DNA from: Arachidicoccus rhizosphaerae
GTDB taxonomy: Bacteria; Bacteroidota; Bacteroidia; Chitinophagales; Chitinophagaceae
Direction: 5' to 3'
DNA: 56,534 bases
Assembly: GCF_900107765.1 (NCBI RefSeq)
Contig: NZ_FNQY01000026.1
Coordinates: forward strand, 1-56,534
The position numbers and the translations under genes were made by a program. Shown here in pieces: positions 43,994-52,808 of the stretch. The stretch's first letter is position 1, and each line of letters opens with the position of its first letter. The notes beneath the pieces were generated by a model that was not told the origin of the DNA, searched no databases, and was given only the letters and a program-made list of their open reading frames with translations.

Positions 43994-46723
43994 TCAATTC
44001 TCTTCCGACTGCTTTGAATATACCCAGTCATTACTTCTTCTGAGCAGATCACTCGCCTGCAATAATTTTTCAGTCAGCTTTGGCTGATCTGCAGCATGCT
44101 CATCCAGATATTCATTAAGAACAGAGCGTGCACTTGTACTATTATAATAATAAAGCAAAGCACTCATAAAGCCTTTGGGGAAAAATATCGTTCCAGTAGC
44201 CTGGATATCTTCCAGCATTTTCAATCCTGGTTTTATATATTTTTCACTTTCCGGCTGACGCAGGGGATGATTCAAAAGGTATAATCCTGACAGAACCGCC
44301 CTTTCATTTTTACGTCCGTCGGGATCACTGATTGCTTTAAAAAACTGATCTCTCTGGTCCGGATCGCAACTGGCGGCCTGCATCACAATCTTAAAGCTGG
44401 CTTTTTTATCCGGATTGGTTATCCTGGCTAAAGCTGTATCCAGCAAGGCGCGGTTTGCCTTATGATCCTGAATCCTGAGTGCTAACTGTACGGCAAGCTG
44501 GGTATAATCCTCCTCATAAAGACTAATACCTGTAGGGGCCTTTTTTAATTGCCAGATACTTTGCAGTCTTGCTAAAGCCTCCTTACTTAAAAAGATATCA
44601 CTAAATCCTTCAAAATACAGTTTCTTAATATTAGCCGTTCTGCTGCCGGTCATTGCCGACCAAAGGACAGTCTCCAGTACAGGGGCCAACGAATCTCTGG
44701 TACCCGCAGGCAGAAAATCCCAGTATATCGTCTTAATATAATTCAGCAAAAGCTTCGTATTCAATTCATCCTTTTCTGTTTTAGTAGCTTCCATAAAAGC
44801 TTTCAACAGACGCTGCGGGGTTAATCCATGCGCCGACTTTTTGCCTGCCAGCATTTGTTCATACAAATTTATATAAGCACTGGCCCTTGGCAAAGGAGTG
44901 CCGATTAAATTCAGATGGGTCGCCATTATCCCGCTGGCAGGAAATCTGCCATAACCCATACCGTTTGAATTAAAAAGTATAAACAATGGCGCCCTTTGGC
45001 CTTCGGCCGCTTTCACTTCCATGGAAGCACTTCCGTTTTTAACACCGATGACTTTTATGCCATTGGGATAAAACAGCGTGATATCAAAAACCTGGGGCCA
45101 GACTGCTGAAGTGTCCGCTTTTTGATTATCTGTTGCTGTATCCTCCTGATCTTCCGTACCGGTGGCAACGGCCGGCCTTTTACCGGGAACCACTTCCGGG
45201 TGCTGACTAATGAGGAGTTTGGATATACTGCCATTTTTCGTCTCCAAATGATAGTCAAATTCCGGTCTTCCTGCACGCTTGACCCAGACCCTATTCCATT
45301 TTAATAAATCCTCAGGCGTTTCCCTGTCAATAAGTTCTATGAGCTGCGGCCAGCCCGCATTGCCAAATTGAAAATCTTTCAGATAATTTTTCACCCCTCT
45401 TTGGAAGGCTGCTGCGCCAGCCACCTGTTCAAGCTGCCGCATCATTATGGGCGCTTTATGGTAGATTATATTGCCATACAGCAGACCGGCATTCTGGAGA
45501 TTATCCAGCTCACCCCGGATGGGCGTAGCGCCTGCCGTCCTGTCTTCATCATAAGCCTGAGGATAATGATCAATTAAAAATTTATGATTAAAGGACGCGT
45601 CCGAACCGGCAGGACGCATGCATTTATCCGCCATAAAATTGGCAAAGACTTCTTTCATCCACACATCATTGAACCAGCACATGGTTACAAGATCTCCAAA
45701 CCACATATGCGCTAACTCATGGGCCAATAAATTTGACCGGTTATTTAACTGACTGGCAGTGGCTACCGGGTCTAAAAACAAGGTGGAAGACTGATATAAA
45801 ATATTACCGGGATGTTCCATCCCGCCAAACTGAAAATTGGGTATAGCAGCCATGCCCATATTATGGAAGGGATAGGCAATCCCCGTCCATTTCTCGTAAA
45901 ACCGAACGGCCTTATCGGATAGCGCAAAAATCTGTTGCAGACTCGCTTTTATTTTGGCGGGATCATTTTCTCTGTACAGCAACTTTGCCTCGTGTCCTGC
46001 TATCCTTCCTGTTGCCACTTTAAACCGGCCGGCCACAAAGGCAAACAAATAAGTACTCAGTGAATCTGAAGGGGCAAAATGCAGTGTTTTGCGGCTTCCG
46101 TCCACCGTACTGTCCAGGAGTGCTCCATTTGCAATCGCCTGCCAGCTGGTATCAATATGCAAGGTCAGTTTAAATATCGCTTTTAAATCGGGCTGATCAA
46201 AACAGGGCAAAGCAGTGCGCGCCCTGTCGGGCACAAATAATGTATACATATAGTCCGCTGTTCGGTTGAGCGCATCTTCGCCTGGCTGAAATTCGAAATC
46301 AATCTGATTAGGGCCTTTTTGTAATTGGCTCGCATCGACAATAATATGTTCTTTCTGATAATTGGGCACCACCTGCGTCCCGTTAATCACCATCTTCTTA
46401 ACGCTGGCCACACCGGTTTGTTTAAAATCGATCTGCAAGGGTCTGGCTAAACTGTCCTGGAAATTAAAATGCATGGATGAATGCGCCTGGATTGCTTTTG
46501 CCGGGTCGGCAGCAATATCATAATCTACCGTATAACTTAACTGACTGATGACATGAGCACGGTGTCTTGCCAATTGTGCTGAGACGCCAGATACCAGTTT
46601 AACCCTTTTCGTTTCTTCTGTCTTTTTACCTTTCCCATTATTGCATCCGGATATTACGCAAAACCCCGTCAGCAAAATACCCAGCATCCAATAATAGCCG
46701 GAAAAAGCCAATCTGATCTTCAT
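43994..46723 (-). CDS. M1-family zinc aminopeptidase, lipoprotein
   Basis: Removes N-terminal residues from peptides. The 909-residue protein has a lipobox with Cys27 (CVISGCNNG), so it is probably anchored in the outer or inner membrane facing the periplasm or surface. Residues about 60-250 form the N-terminal beta domain. GGMEHPG at 300-306 is the exopeptidase motif (GxMEN in classical members). HELAH at 335-339 plus Glu358 form the HExxH-x18-E zinc site. The long C-terminal helical domain is ERAP1-like. It lies downstream of rsmG with a 137-base gap containing a GCCTTGA/TCAAGGC hairpin (46788-46807). Confidence 0.93.
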   Translation of the reverse strand: MKIRLAFSGYYWMLGILLTGFCVISGCNNGKGKKTEETKRVKLVSGVSAQLARHRAHVISQLSYTVDYDIAADPAKAIQAHSSMHFNFQDSLARPLQIDFKQTGVASVKKMVINGTQVVPNYQKEHIIVDASQLQKGPNQIDFEFQPGEDALNRTADYMYTLFVPDRARTALPCFDQPDLKAIFKLTLHIDTSWQAIANGALLDSTVDGSRKTLHFAPSDSLSTYLFAFVAGRFKVATGRIAGHEAKLLYRENDPAKIKASLQQIFALSDKAVRFYEKWTGIAYPFHNMGMAAIPNFQFGGMEHPGNILYQSSTLFLDPVATASQLNNRSNLLAHELAHMWFGDLVTMCWFNDVWMKEVFANFMADKCMRPAGSDASFNHKFLIDHYPQAYDEDRTAGATPIRGELDNLQNAGLLYGNIIYHKAPIMMRQLEQVAGAAAFQRGVKNYLKDFQFGNAGWPQLIELIDRETPEDLLKWNRVWVKRAGRPEFDYHLETKNGSISKLLISQHPEVVPGKRPAVATGTEDQEDTATDNQKADTSAVWPQVFDITLFYPNGIKVIGVKNGSASMEVKAAEGQRAPLFILFNSNGMGYGRFPASGIMATHLNLIGTPLPRASAYINLYEQMLAGKKSAHGLTPQRLLKAFMEATKTEKDELNTKLLLNYIKTIYWDFLPAGTRDSLAPVLETVLWSAMTGSRTANIKKLYFEGFSDIFLSKEALARLQSIWQLKKAPTGISLYEEDYTQLAVQLALRIQDHKANRALLDTALARITNPDKKASFKIVMQAASCDPDQRDQFFKAISDPDGRKNERAVLSGLYLLNHPLRQPESEKYIKPGLKMLEDIQATGTIFFPKGFMSALLYYYNSTSARSVLNEYLDEHAADQPKLTEKLLQASDLLRRSNDWVYSKQSEEN

Positions 46724-46860
46724 GTTGTTTTAGCTGTTTTTAGTAGCATATCCTACAAACTAAGATTTGCAAATCATTCAGGTGACTGCCTTGATTAAAG
46801 TCAAGGCGACATTCATTCGGATATCCCTAGCAAAAATAAAACCAGGTATCCCGGTAAATA

Positions 46861-47496
46861 TTAACCTTTTTTGACGTGAAGTAAAAATTTATCCTCAAAC
46901 AAAGGCTCTTTAAAAATATCATCAATCTTATAGATGTGCGGTCTGAGGCCACTTTCGGATACTTCCTCGGCCAGATCACCTCCCTTCAGACAAATGAGTC
47001 CGTTAGGAATTTCATGCTCCTTCCCTTTTTTAATAAGAGGCTTTCCCCATTGCCAGAGATTCTTAAGGGTGGTTACCGCTCTGGACACCACAAAATCAAA
47101 CTGACGATTTGTAATCTGTTCTGCCCGGGTATGTTCAACTGTAATATTAGTAAGCCCGATAGCCTGACTAATTTCCCGGACTACGGTCAGCTTTTTATTA
47201 ATGGAATCCACCATATGAAATGAAACTTCCGGAAAGAAAATAGCCAGAGGAATGCCGGGAAATCCCCCGCCACAACCAATATCTATAATCTGGGTACCGG
47301 GTTGAAACTCAATAAGCGCCGCAATACTAAGAGAATGTAAAATGTGTCTGGTATACAGACTCTCAATATCCTTTCTGGAAATCACATTAATCTTTTCATT
47401 CCACTCAGGATAGAGAGTACCCAGTGCCTTAAACTGTTGCAACTGATGATCCGTAAAATCAGAGAAATATTTTGTCAGCACTTCAACGCCCACCAT
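46861..47496 (-). CDS. rsmG: 16S rRNA (guanine-527 N7) methyltransferase
   Basis: GidB/RsmG methylates G527 of 16S rRNA using SAM. The 211-residue protein has the early motif WNEKINVISRKDIESLYTRHILHSLSI near 32-58, the SAM-binding loop IIDIGCGGGFPGIPLAIFFP near 69-88, and DFVVSRAVTTLKNLWQW near 134-150. Length is usual. It is the last gene of a same-strand run that begins at GH3, starting 31 bases after gmhB. No strong terminator follows; only a weak hairpin near 46841-46855. Confidence 0.95.
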   Translation of the reverse strand: MVGVEVLTKYFSDFTDHQLQQFKALGTLYPEWNEKINVISRKDIESLYTRHILHSLSIAALIEFQPGTQIIDIGCGGGFPGIPLAIFFPEVSFHMVDSINKKLTVVREISQAIGLTNITVEHTRAEQITNRQFDFVVSRAVTTLKNLWQWGKPLIKKGKEHEIPNGLICLKGGDLAEEVSESGLRPHIYKIDDIFKEPLFEDKFLLHVKKG

Positions 47497-47527
47497 AATT
47501 AACCTGTTTATTATTTATTAGGATGTA

Positions 47528-48142
47528 TTAATCTACTTTTATATGATCTGCAAATGCCTTCAGACTCGGATAATTAAAATCACTGATCGGCTCCCCATCT
47601 TTCATAGGAGGTTCATCGATAGTTGTATTTAAAAAAACTTTATGCCTGATGGCTGCATTCATGGCAAATTCCATATCACTGGGATTATTGCCCACCATGA
47701 CAGATTTGGAAAAATCAATCTCCGGAAAATCTTTTTTTGCCTGTAGCGCCATACCAGGATTGGGTTTTCTGAGCGGATCAGTATCAGACAGTTCTTTAGC
47801 GTAATAGAAATGGTCAATACGACCGCCATCCGGTCCTATAAGCTTCATCAGATAAGCGTGAATATCCGCCAATCCCTGTTCTGTCAAAAGCCCCCTGCCG
47901 ATACAGCGCTGATTGGTACAAATCACGATGCGGCCGAACTGCCGGGCAAACTGTACCATAGCCTCTTTTGCACCTTCATATAATCTAAACTCATCAATAC
48001 TGAGCGTATACCAGCCCACATGATCTTCATTGATGACGCCGTCTCTATCCAAAAACAAGGTCCAGCTTTTATCAATTTTTAAAGGAAGTCCGCTTGCCTT
48101 AATATCCGTAATGATTTCATTATCTGTTTGTGTATTATCCAT
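47528..48142 (-). CDS. gmhB: HAD-IIIA phosphatase, GmhB-like (heptose bisphosphate 7-phosphatase)
   Basis: Probable D,D-heptose-1,7-bisphosphate 7-phosphatase for ADP-heptose synthesis. HAD motif I is TLFLDRDGVINED near residues 28-40 (DxD), motif II is the Thr of VICTNQRCIGRG near 73-84, and motif III is LRKPNPGM with the later VGNNPSDMEFAMNA near 146-159. The Cys/His zinc loop typical of E. coli GmhB between motifs II and III (YYCPHHP...C-x-C) is absent: the corresponding segment reads FYYAKELSDTDPLRKP. The assignment rests on the HAD class and on gmhA being the next upstream gene (94-base gap). A different small-sugar phosphatase is possible. Confidence 0.78.
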   Translation of the reverse strand: MDNTQTDNEIITDIKASGLPLKIDKSWTLFLDRDGVINEDHVGWYTLSIDEFRLYEGAKEAMVQFARQFGRIVICTNQRCIGRGLLTEQGLADIHAYLMKLIGPDGGRIDHFYYAKELSDTDPLRKPNPGMALQAKKDFPEIDFSKSVMVGNNPSDMEFAMNAAIRHKVFLNTTIDEPPMKDGEPISDFNYPSLKAFADHIKVD

Positions 48143-48236
48143 TGTTCTATATAACCGGTTCCGGCAATCTTTGCTGCGATTGCTCTTTTATTCGAAAATA
48201 TATTAATAAGATTTAAATATTTATGCGCCTCAGTGA

Positions 48237-48821
48237 TTAAGATAAATCCCCGAAGATTTGTGCCTCCACCAATTGACAGATAATGTGACCAATCAAAATA
48301 TGCGCTTCCTGTATCCTGGGGGTATCCGTAGCCGGCACATTAAAAAGTAAGTCGCTCAGCGCTTTAAGCTGGCCTCCGGTAGCGCCCGTAAGGCCAATGG
48401 TGAATACCTTAGCCGCTCTGGCTGACTCAAAAGCCTTGACTATATTGGTAGAATCACCGGAAGTACTAAGACCGATGAGTACATCACCAGGGTGTGTCAG
48501 GCCTTCAATTAATCTGGAATAAATCACATCAAAATCATAGTCATTGGCCACAGCTGTCAGGTAGGAAGTATTACAGTGAAAGGCTTCCGCCGGCAATGCC
48601 TTGCGGTTCAGGTAGAACCGACCGGAAAACTCTGCTGCCAGGTGCTGCGCATCGGCTGCGCTGCCGCCATTGCCACAAAACCAAACCTTATGACCTTCTT
48701 TGAATGCCTGGGAGACAACCATGACCGCCTGCTCCATACGATCCAGAAAGGAAGGGTCTTGAAGAATTCGTTGTTTTACGGAAATAGACCTTGAGATACA
48801 GTCTTTTATGATGGATTGCAT
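48237..48821 (-). CDS. gmhA: Sedoheptulose 7-phosphate isomerase (SIS domain)
   Basis: Converts sedoheptulose 7-phosphate to heptose 7-phosphate, the first step to ADP-heptose. The 194-residue SIS-domain protein has VWFCGNGGSAADAQHLAAEFSGRF near 46-69 (family signature), then LIGLSTSGDSTNIVKAFESARAAKVFTIGLTG near 112-143, and EAHILIGHIICQLVE near the C-terminus with the metal/active-site His. I used the ATG at 48819-48821 (MQSIIKDC); an upstream ATG adds 13 residues unlike the family. It precedes gmhB. Confidence 0.92.
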   Translation of the reverse strand: MQSIIKDCISRSISVKQRILQDPSFLDRMEQAVMVVSQAFKEGHKVWFCGNGGSAADAQHLAAEFSGRFYLNRKALPAEAFHCNTSYLTAVANDYDFDVIYSRLIEGLTHPGDVLIGLSTSGDSTNIVKAFESARAAKVFTIGLTGATGGQLKALSDLLFNVPATDTPRIQEAHILIGHIICQLVEAQIFGDLS

Positions 48822-48912
48822 GTACTTCGAATTTAAATTACTCCTATCCCGGGAAGGCACAAAGGTAGCTTTTATGCATCAAGTAAAGTGCATCACTCCA
48901 TCTAAAACCGCC

Positions 48913-50034
48913 TTATTTTCCAAGATCCAATATAGCCTCGCTAAACTTAGCCCAGCTATACCGCTCTTTTTCTGACTTCAAAAATGGTAAATAATGGGCT
49001 GCGCCTCTTGTATATAACTGTTCGATGCCGTCTGCAATAGAACCCGGCGTAGGTTCTGTCACTACACCTACCTGATCATCCGGCACGAGGTCGGGCAATC
49101 CCCCTACATTGGTCACCAGCATGGGTTTCTCAAAATGGTAGGCCAGTGGGGTAACGCCGCTTTGTGTGGCATCACGGTAAGGCTGAATCACAAAATCGGC
49201 AGCACTCAGGTAATACCTCACCTCACTATCCGCAATAAAAGAAGTGCGCATAATCAATTGATTTTCAATATCCAATTCTGAAATCAATTTTTCGTATTCT
49301 TCTTTACCTCCGTAATATTCTCCTGCTACCATCAGTTTTGGCAAAACCCGGCTATTGCGGTCTTTTAAGAGCCGCATGGCCTTAAACAGCAGGTCAAGTC
49401 CCTTGTATTTTCGTATAAAACCAAAAAACAAGATGAGCGGTCCATCAGGAAGGTCTAATTTTTCCCGGGCTGCCCTTTGCGGCACCGGATCTCCAAAATT
49501 ATCAAATAAAGGATGAACCACCAGCCTTGACGGCGTATCCGTAAAATGCTGCAAGTCCTTTTGGACGGAAGCGCTCATGGTGATAAAACCATCTACGGGC
49601 TTTATAAAATATTGGGTAAGCCAGGTATCTCCCGGCCTTTTTTCGTGAGGGATTACATTATCCGTAATACAGACAACCTTGGTATGTCCGTTTTTCTTTA
49701 CCTGCCTTAGAATACTTCCCTGACAGGCGCCCATATAAGGAATCCAGTAACGTACAACAATCAGATCCGGGCGAAGCTTTCTAAGCTCCCTGCCTACCTT
49801 ACGCCAGTTCAGCGGATTTGCTGAGTTAATGACGACCTTTATATCCAGATCTTCAGGAGCAGGCTCGTCGCTGTATTGTGAAGTTCCCGGAAATAAAAAT
49901 CCAGGATATTGCAGACTATAAGTATACATAGTCACCTTGTGCCCCTCTGCCATAAATTCTCTGGCCAGACGCTGATCAAAGTTTGCCAATCCGCCTCTGA
50001 GCGGATAGGCCGGACCAAGGATTACGATATGCAT
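48913..50034 (-). CDS. GT4-type glycosyltransferase
   Basis: A 373-residue GT-B glycosyltransferase of family 4 type. The N-terminal IVILGPAYPLRGGLANFDQRLAREF is the acceptor half. The C-terminal half has LILFFGFIRKYKGLDLLFKAMRLL near 206-229 and the sugar-nucleotide motif ADFVIQPYRDATQSGVTPLAYHFEKPMLVTNVGGLPDLV near 285-323. It probably adds a sugar to lipopolysaccharide or capsule; donor and acceptor are not predictable. It lies between rseP (55-base gap) and gmhA (91-base gap), which fits envelope glycan work. Confidence 0.9.
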   Translation of the reverse strand: MHIVILGPAYPLRGGLANFDQRLAREFMAEGHKVTMYTYSLQYPGFLFPGTSQYSDEPAPEDLDIKVVINSANPLNWRKVGRELRKLRPDLIVVRYWIPYMGACQGSILRQVKKNGHTKVVCITDNVIPHEKRPGDTWLTQYFIKPVDGFITMSASVQKDLQHFTDTPSRLVVHPLFDNFGDPVPQRAAREKLDLPDGPLILFFGFIRKYKGLDLLFKAMRLLKDRNSRVLPKLMVAGEYYGGKEEYEKLISELDIENQLIMRTSFIADSEVRYYLSAADFVIQPYRDATQSGVTPLAYHFEKPMLVTNVGGLPDLVPDDQVGVVTEPTPGSIADGIEQLYTRGAAHYLPFLKSEKERYSWAKFSEAILDLGK

Positions 50035-50089
50035 ACAGGACTCAGCTTAAACATTTATTGCTCTATCTGCCTACAAGGCTATAGACGAT

Positions 50090-51436
50090 CTACTTTTTAA
50101 ATAATCTGAATATATCATTACCAAAGGCAAATACCATCAGGGCCAATATAATAACCATCCCGATTGTCTGGGCATATTCCATAAACTTATCGCCTGGCTT
50201 GCGACCTGTAATCATTTCATAAATACAAAACAGGGCATGTCCGCCATCCAGTGCAGGAATAGGCAGTAAGTTCATAATAGCCAGGATCATGGATAAAAAT
50301 GCAGTCAGCGACCAGAATGCCTGCCAATCCCAGGTGGCTGGAAAGAGATTCGCAATACCCACCGGACCGCTCATTCCTTCAGATAAATTGACTTTTCCCC
50401 CGAATAATATCTTCAGTTGCTTTACATAGGAGCCTAACATCCGGCAGCCTTTGGCCACGCCGGCAGGTAAAGCTTCCCAGAAAGTATAATGAACGATATA
50501 AGGCGGTTCTGACTGAACGGCAATTCCCATAATACCATCTGCCGGAACATTGACAGCAACCATGGAAGTATCCGTACCTCTTAAAACGCTAAGATTTACT
50601 GTTTTACCCTTGGAGGCCTGTGTGGGCTGTGTCACCTGATCCCAGAACTCTACCGGAGCTCCGTTAAAGGCAATAATTTTATCTCCTTTTTTAAGTCCTG
50701 CCTTGGCGGCCGCGGAGCCGGTCTGTACAGAATCTATGGCTGGCACCTTGATTCTAAAATCGCTGGCACCCAGAAAATGGATATGCTTATTAATGATAAC
50801 CGAGGTCAGATTAGAAGGTAACGCAACACTCAGTGTTTGCCCCGCTCTGGAGACCTGAATAGACTTAACGTCATCCAGTAATATATTCAAGGGGATATCC
50901 TCAAAATGAGCCACTTTTTTCCCATCTAAAGACAGTATTTTATCACCACTCTGTAACCCAACTGTTTGCGCCAATGAATCGGCTACAATTCCATACTGCA
51001 GACTATCGGTAGGACGATAGGCATCGCCCCATTTCCATAGCATCATGGAATAGATAAAAAATCCCAGCAAGATATTCACGATAATGCCGGCCAGCATAAT
51101 GATTAACCTTTGCCAGGCGGGCTTGCTCCTGAATTCATAAGGCTTGGGCGGCTCAGCCATCTGGGCTTTGTCCATACTTTCATCGATCATCCCGGATATC
51201 TTCACATATCCGCCTAAGGGAACCCAGCCAATACCATATTCGGTATCCCCAATCTTTTTCTTAAGTAAGGAAAACCAGGGATCAAAGAAAAGGTAGAACT
51301 TCTCTACCCGGCATTTGAACCATTTTGCAGTTATATAATGTCCAAACTCATGTAGGACAACCAGGATGGATAGAGATAAAATCAATTGGGCAGCTTTAAT
51401 ACCTACGGTTGCCCAGTCTATAGCTAAAAGTGTCAT
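50090..51436 (-). CDS. rseP: RIP zinc metalloprotease RseP
   Basis: Site-2 intramembrane protease of the inner membrane that cleaves membrane-spanning substrates such as anti-sigma factors or signal-peptide remnants. HEFGH at residues 29-33 in helix one is the zinc site, and the C-terminal LLPIPALDGGHALF near 397-410 gives the third ligand (Asp in the LDG motif). Two PDZ-like domains lie between: about 150-205 (GIVADSLAQTVGLQSGDKILSLDGKKV) and about 230-310 (SVQTGSAAAKAGLKKGDKIIAFNGAPV). The 448-residue length is normal. It follows dxr by 45 bases. Confidence 0.96.
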   Translation of the reverse strand: MTLLAIDWATVGIKAAQLILSLSILVVLHEFGHYITAKWFKCRVEKFYLFFDPWFSLLKKKIGDTEYGIGWVPLGGYVKISGMIDESMDKAQMAEPPKPYEFRSKPAWQRLIIMLAGIIVNILLGFFIYSMMLWKWGDAYRPTDSLQYGIVADSLAQTVGLQSGDKILSLDGKKVAHFEDIPLNILLDDVKSIQVSRAGQTLSVALPSNLTSVIINKHIHFLGASDFRIKVPAIDSVQTGSAAAKAGLKKGDKIIAFNGAPVEFWDQVTQPTQASKGKTVNLSVLRGTDTSMVAVNVPADGIMGIAVQSEPPYIVHYTFWEALPAGVAKGCRMLGSYVKQLKILFGGKVNLSEGMSGPVGIANLFPATWDWQAFWSLTAFLSMILAIMNLLPIPALDGGHALFCIYEMITGRKPGDKFMEYAQTIGMVIILALMVFAFGNDIFRLFKK

Positions 51437-51481
51437 GTAATTACGAAGTAATGAAAAAATTGAGTTTTGATGCGGGTTTGA

Positions 51482-52639
51482 TTACATATTTACAAGTGTG
51501 GCTGCAAAATTACGAGCTTCACCATCAGTTTCAAAGTAATCTTCCAGGCTGGGCCTTTCTATAAAACTGATTTTGGCCATGGTTTTCTCAATGACATCCG
51601 TCATTTCTAAAAATCCTATCCTGTTATGCAGGAAGGCATAAACCGCTAACTCATTGGCTGCGTTGAGAATACAAGGTAAATTCCCCCCTTTGTTCAGGGC
51701 TTCTGATGCCAGGGCCAGATTGCGGAAAGTCTTTAAATCCGGTTTTTCAAAATGCAGGGCATCTGGTTTTAGAAAATCATATCTGGGAAACTTTGAAGCA
51801 ATTCTATGTGGAAAGCTTAATGCATATTGGATAGGCACTTTCATATTGGGCAGTCCCATCTGTGCCTTAATGCTGCCATCCTCAAATTCCACCATTGAAT
51901 GAATGATACTTTCCGGATGTACAATTACATGGATTTGCTGAGGAGCCAGGTTAAATAACCATTTTGCCTCAATCATTTCCAGGCCTTTATTCATTAAAGT
52001 CGCAGAATCAATGGAAATTTTGGCGCCCATCTGCCAGTTTGGGTGTTGAAGCGCATGTTCTCTTTTCACATTCACCAGGTAATTCGGCTTTCTTCCTAAA
52101 AACGGACCACCACTGGCAGTAAGGATTACCCGGTCGATTTTATTGCGGCCCTCACCCACCAGACATTGAAAAATGGCAGAATGCTCACTATCCACCGGGA
52201 TTATCGGCACTCTGTTTTCCGCAGCTGTCCGCATAACGATATCACCGGCTACTACCAGTGTTTCCTTATTGGCCAGTCCGACGGGCTTACCACTTTCTAT
52301 CGCTTTAAGCGTCGGCTTTAAACCGGCAAATCCAACAATGCCGGCAATCATTAAATCATAACTGTCCATCCCAGCAACATCTACCAGCGCCTGGTCACCT
52401 GCAAAAACCTTAATATTGGTCTGCATGAGGGCCGTCTGGACGGTTGAAAATTGGCTTTCATCCGCAATAACCACAATATTAGGATCAAATTTAAGGGCTT
52501 GTTCAATTAACAGGTCCACGTTGGTGGATGCCGTCAGGATCTCTGCACAGAACAATTCAGGATTTTCCTCAATGATTTCCAGGGTCTGTTTACCTATTGA
52601 ACCGGTAGAGCCAAATATTGCAATGCGTCTTTTTTGCAT
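51482..52639 (-). CDS. dxr: 1-deoxy-D-xylulose 5-phosphate reductoisomerase
   Basis: Second step of the non-mevalonate isoprenoid pathway: DXP + NADPH gives 2-C-methyl-D-erythritol 4-phosphate. The 385-residue protein begins with the NADPH loop IAIFGSTGSIGKQTLEII, and has GLANKETLVVAGDI near 116-129, PVDSEHSAIFQCL near 147-159 with metal-binding Asp/Glu, and WQMGAKISIDSATLMNKGLEMIEAKWLF near 201-228. Length is usual. The dxr-rseP pairing is a common arrangement in bacteria. Confidence 0.97.
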   Translation of the reverse strand: MQKRRIAIFGSTGSIGKQTLEIIEENPELFCAEILTASTNVDLLIEQALKFDPNIVVIADESQFSTVQTALMQTNIKVFAGDQALVDVAGMDSYDLMIAGIVGFAGLKPTLKAIESGKPVGLANKETLVVAGDIVMRTAAENRVPIIPVDSEHSAIFQCLVGEGRNKIDRVILTASGGPFLGRKPNYLVNVKREHALQHPNWQMGAKISIDSATLMNKGLEMIEAKWLFNLAPQQIHVIVHPESIIHSMVEFEDGSIKAQMGLPNMKVPIQYALSFPHRIASKFPRYDFLKPDALHFEKPDLKTFRNLALASEALNKGGNLPCILNAANELAVYAFLHNRIGFLEMTDVIEKTMAKISFIERPSLEDYFETDGEARNFAATLVNM

Positions 52640-52808
52640 AATTTTCAGAATGCAGGTTGTATAAACCTGGTTTTTATGATTCGTTGTAAAGATATTGGTT
52701 TTAGGCCTAAATAGAAAATGCCGCCTTCAGAACGCTGCCGGAGTAAATTTTCAGTCAAATTCCCTAAAACATACCGTTCAAACTAATAAAAACCGGTGAT
52801 TACATGGG

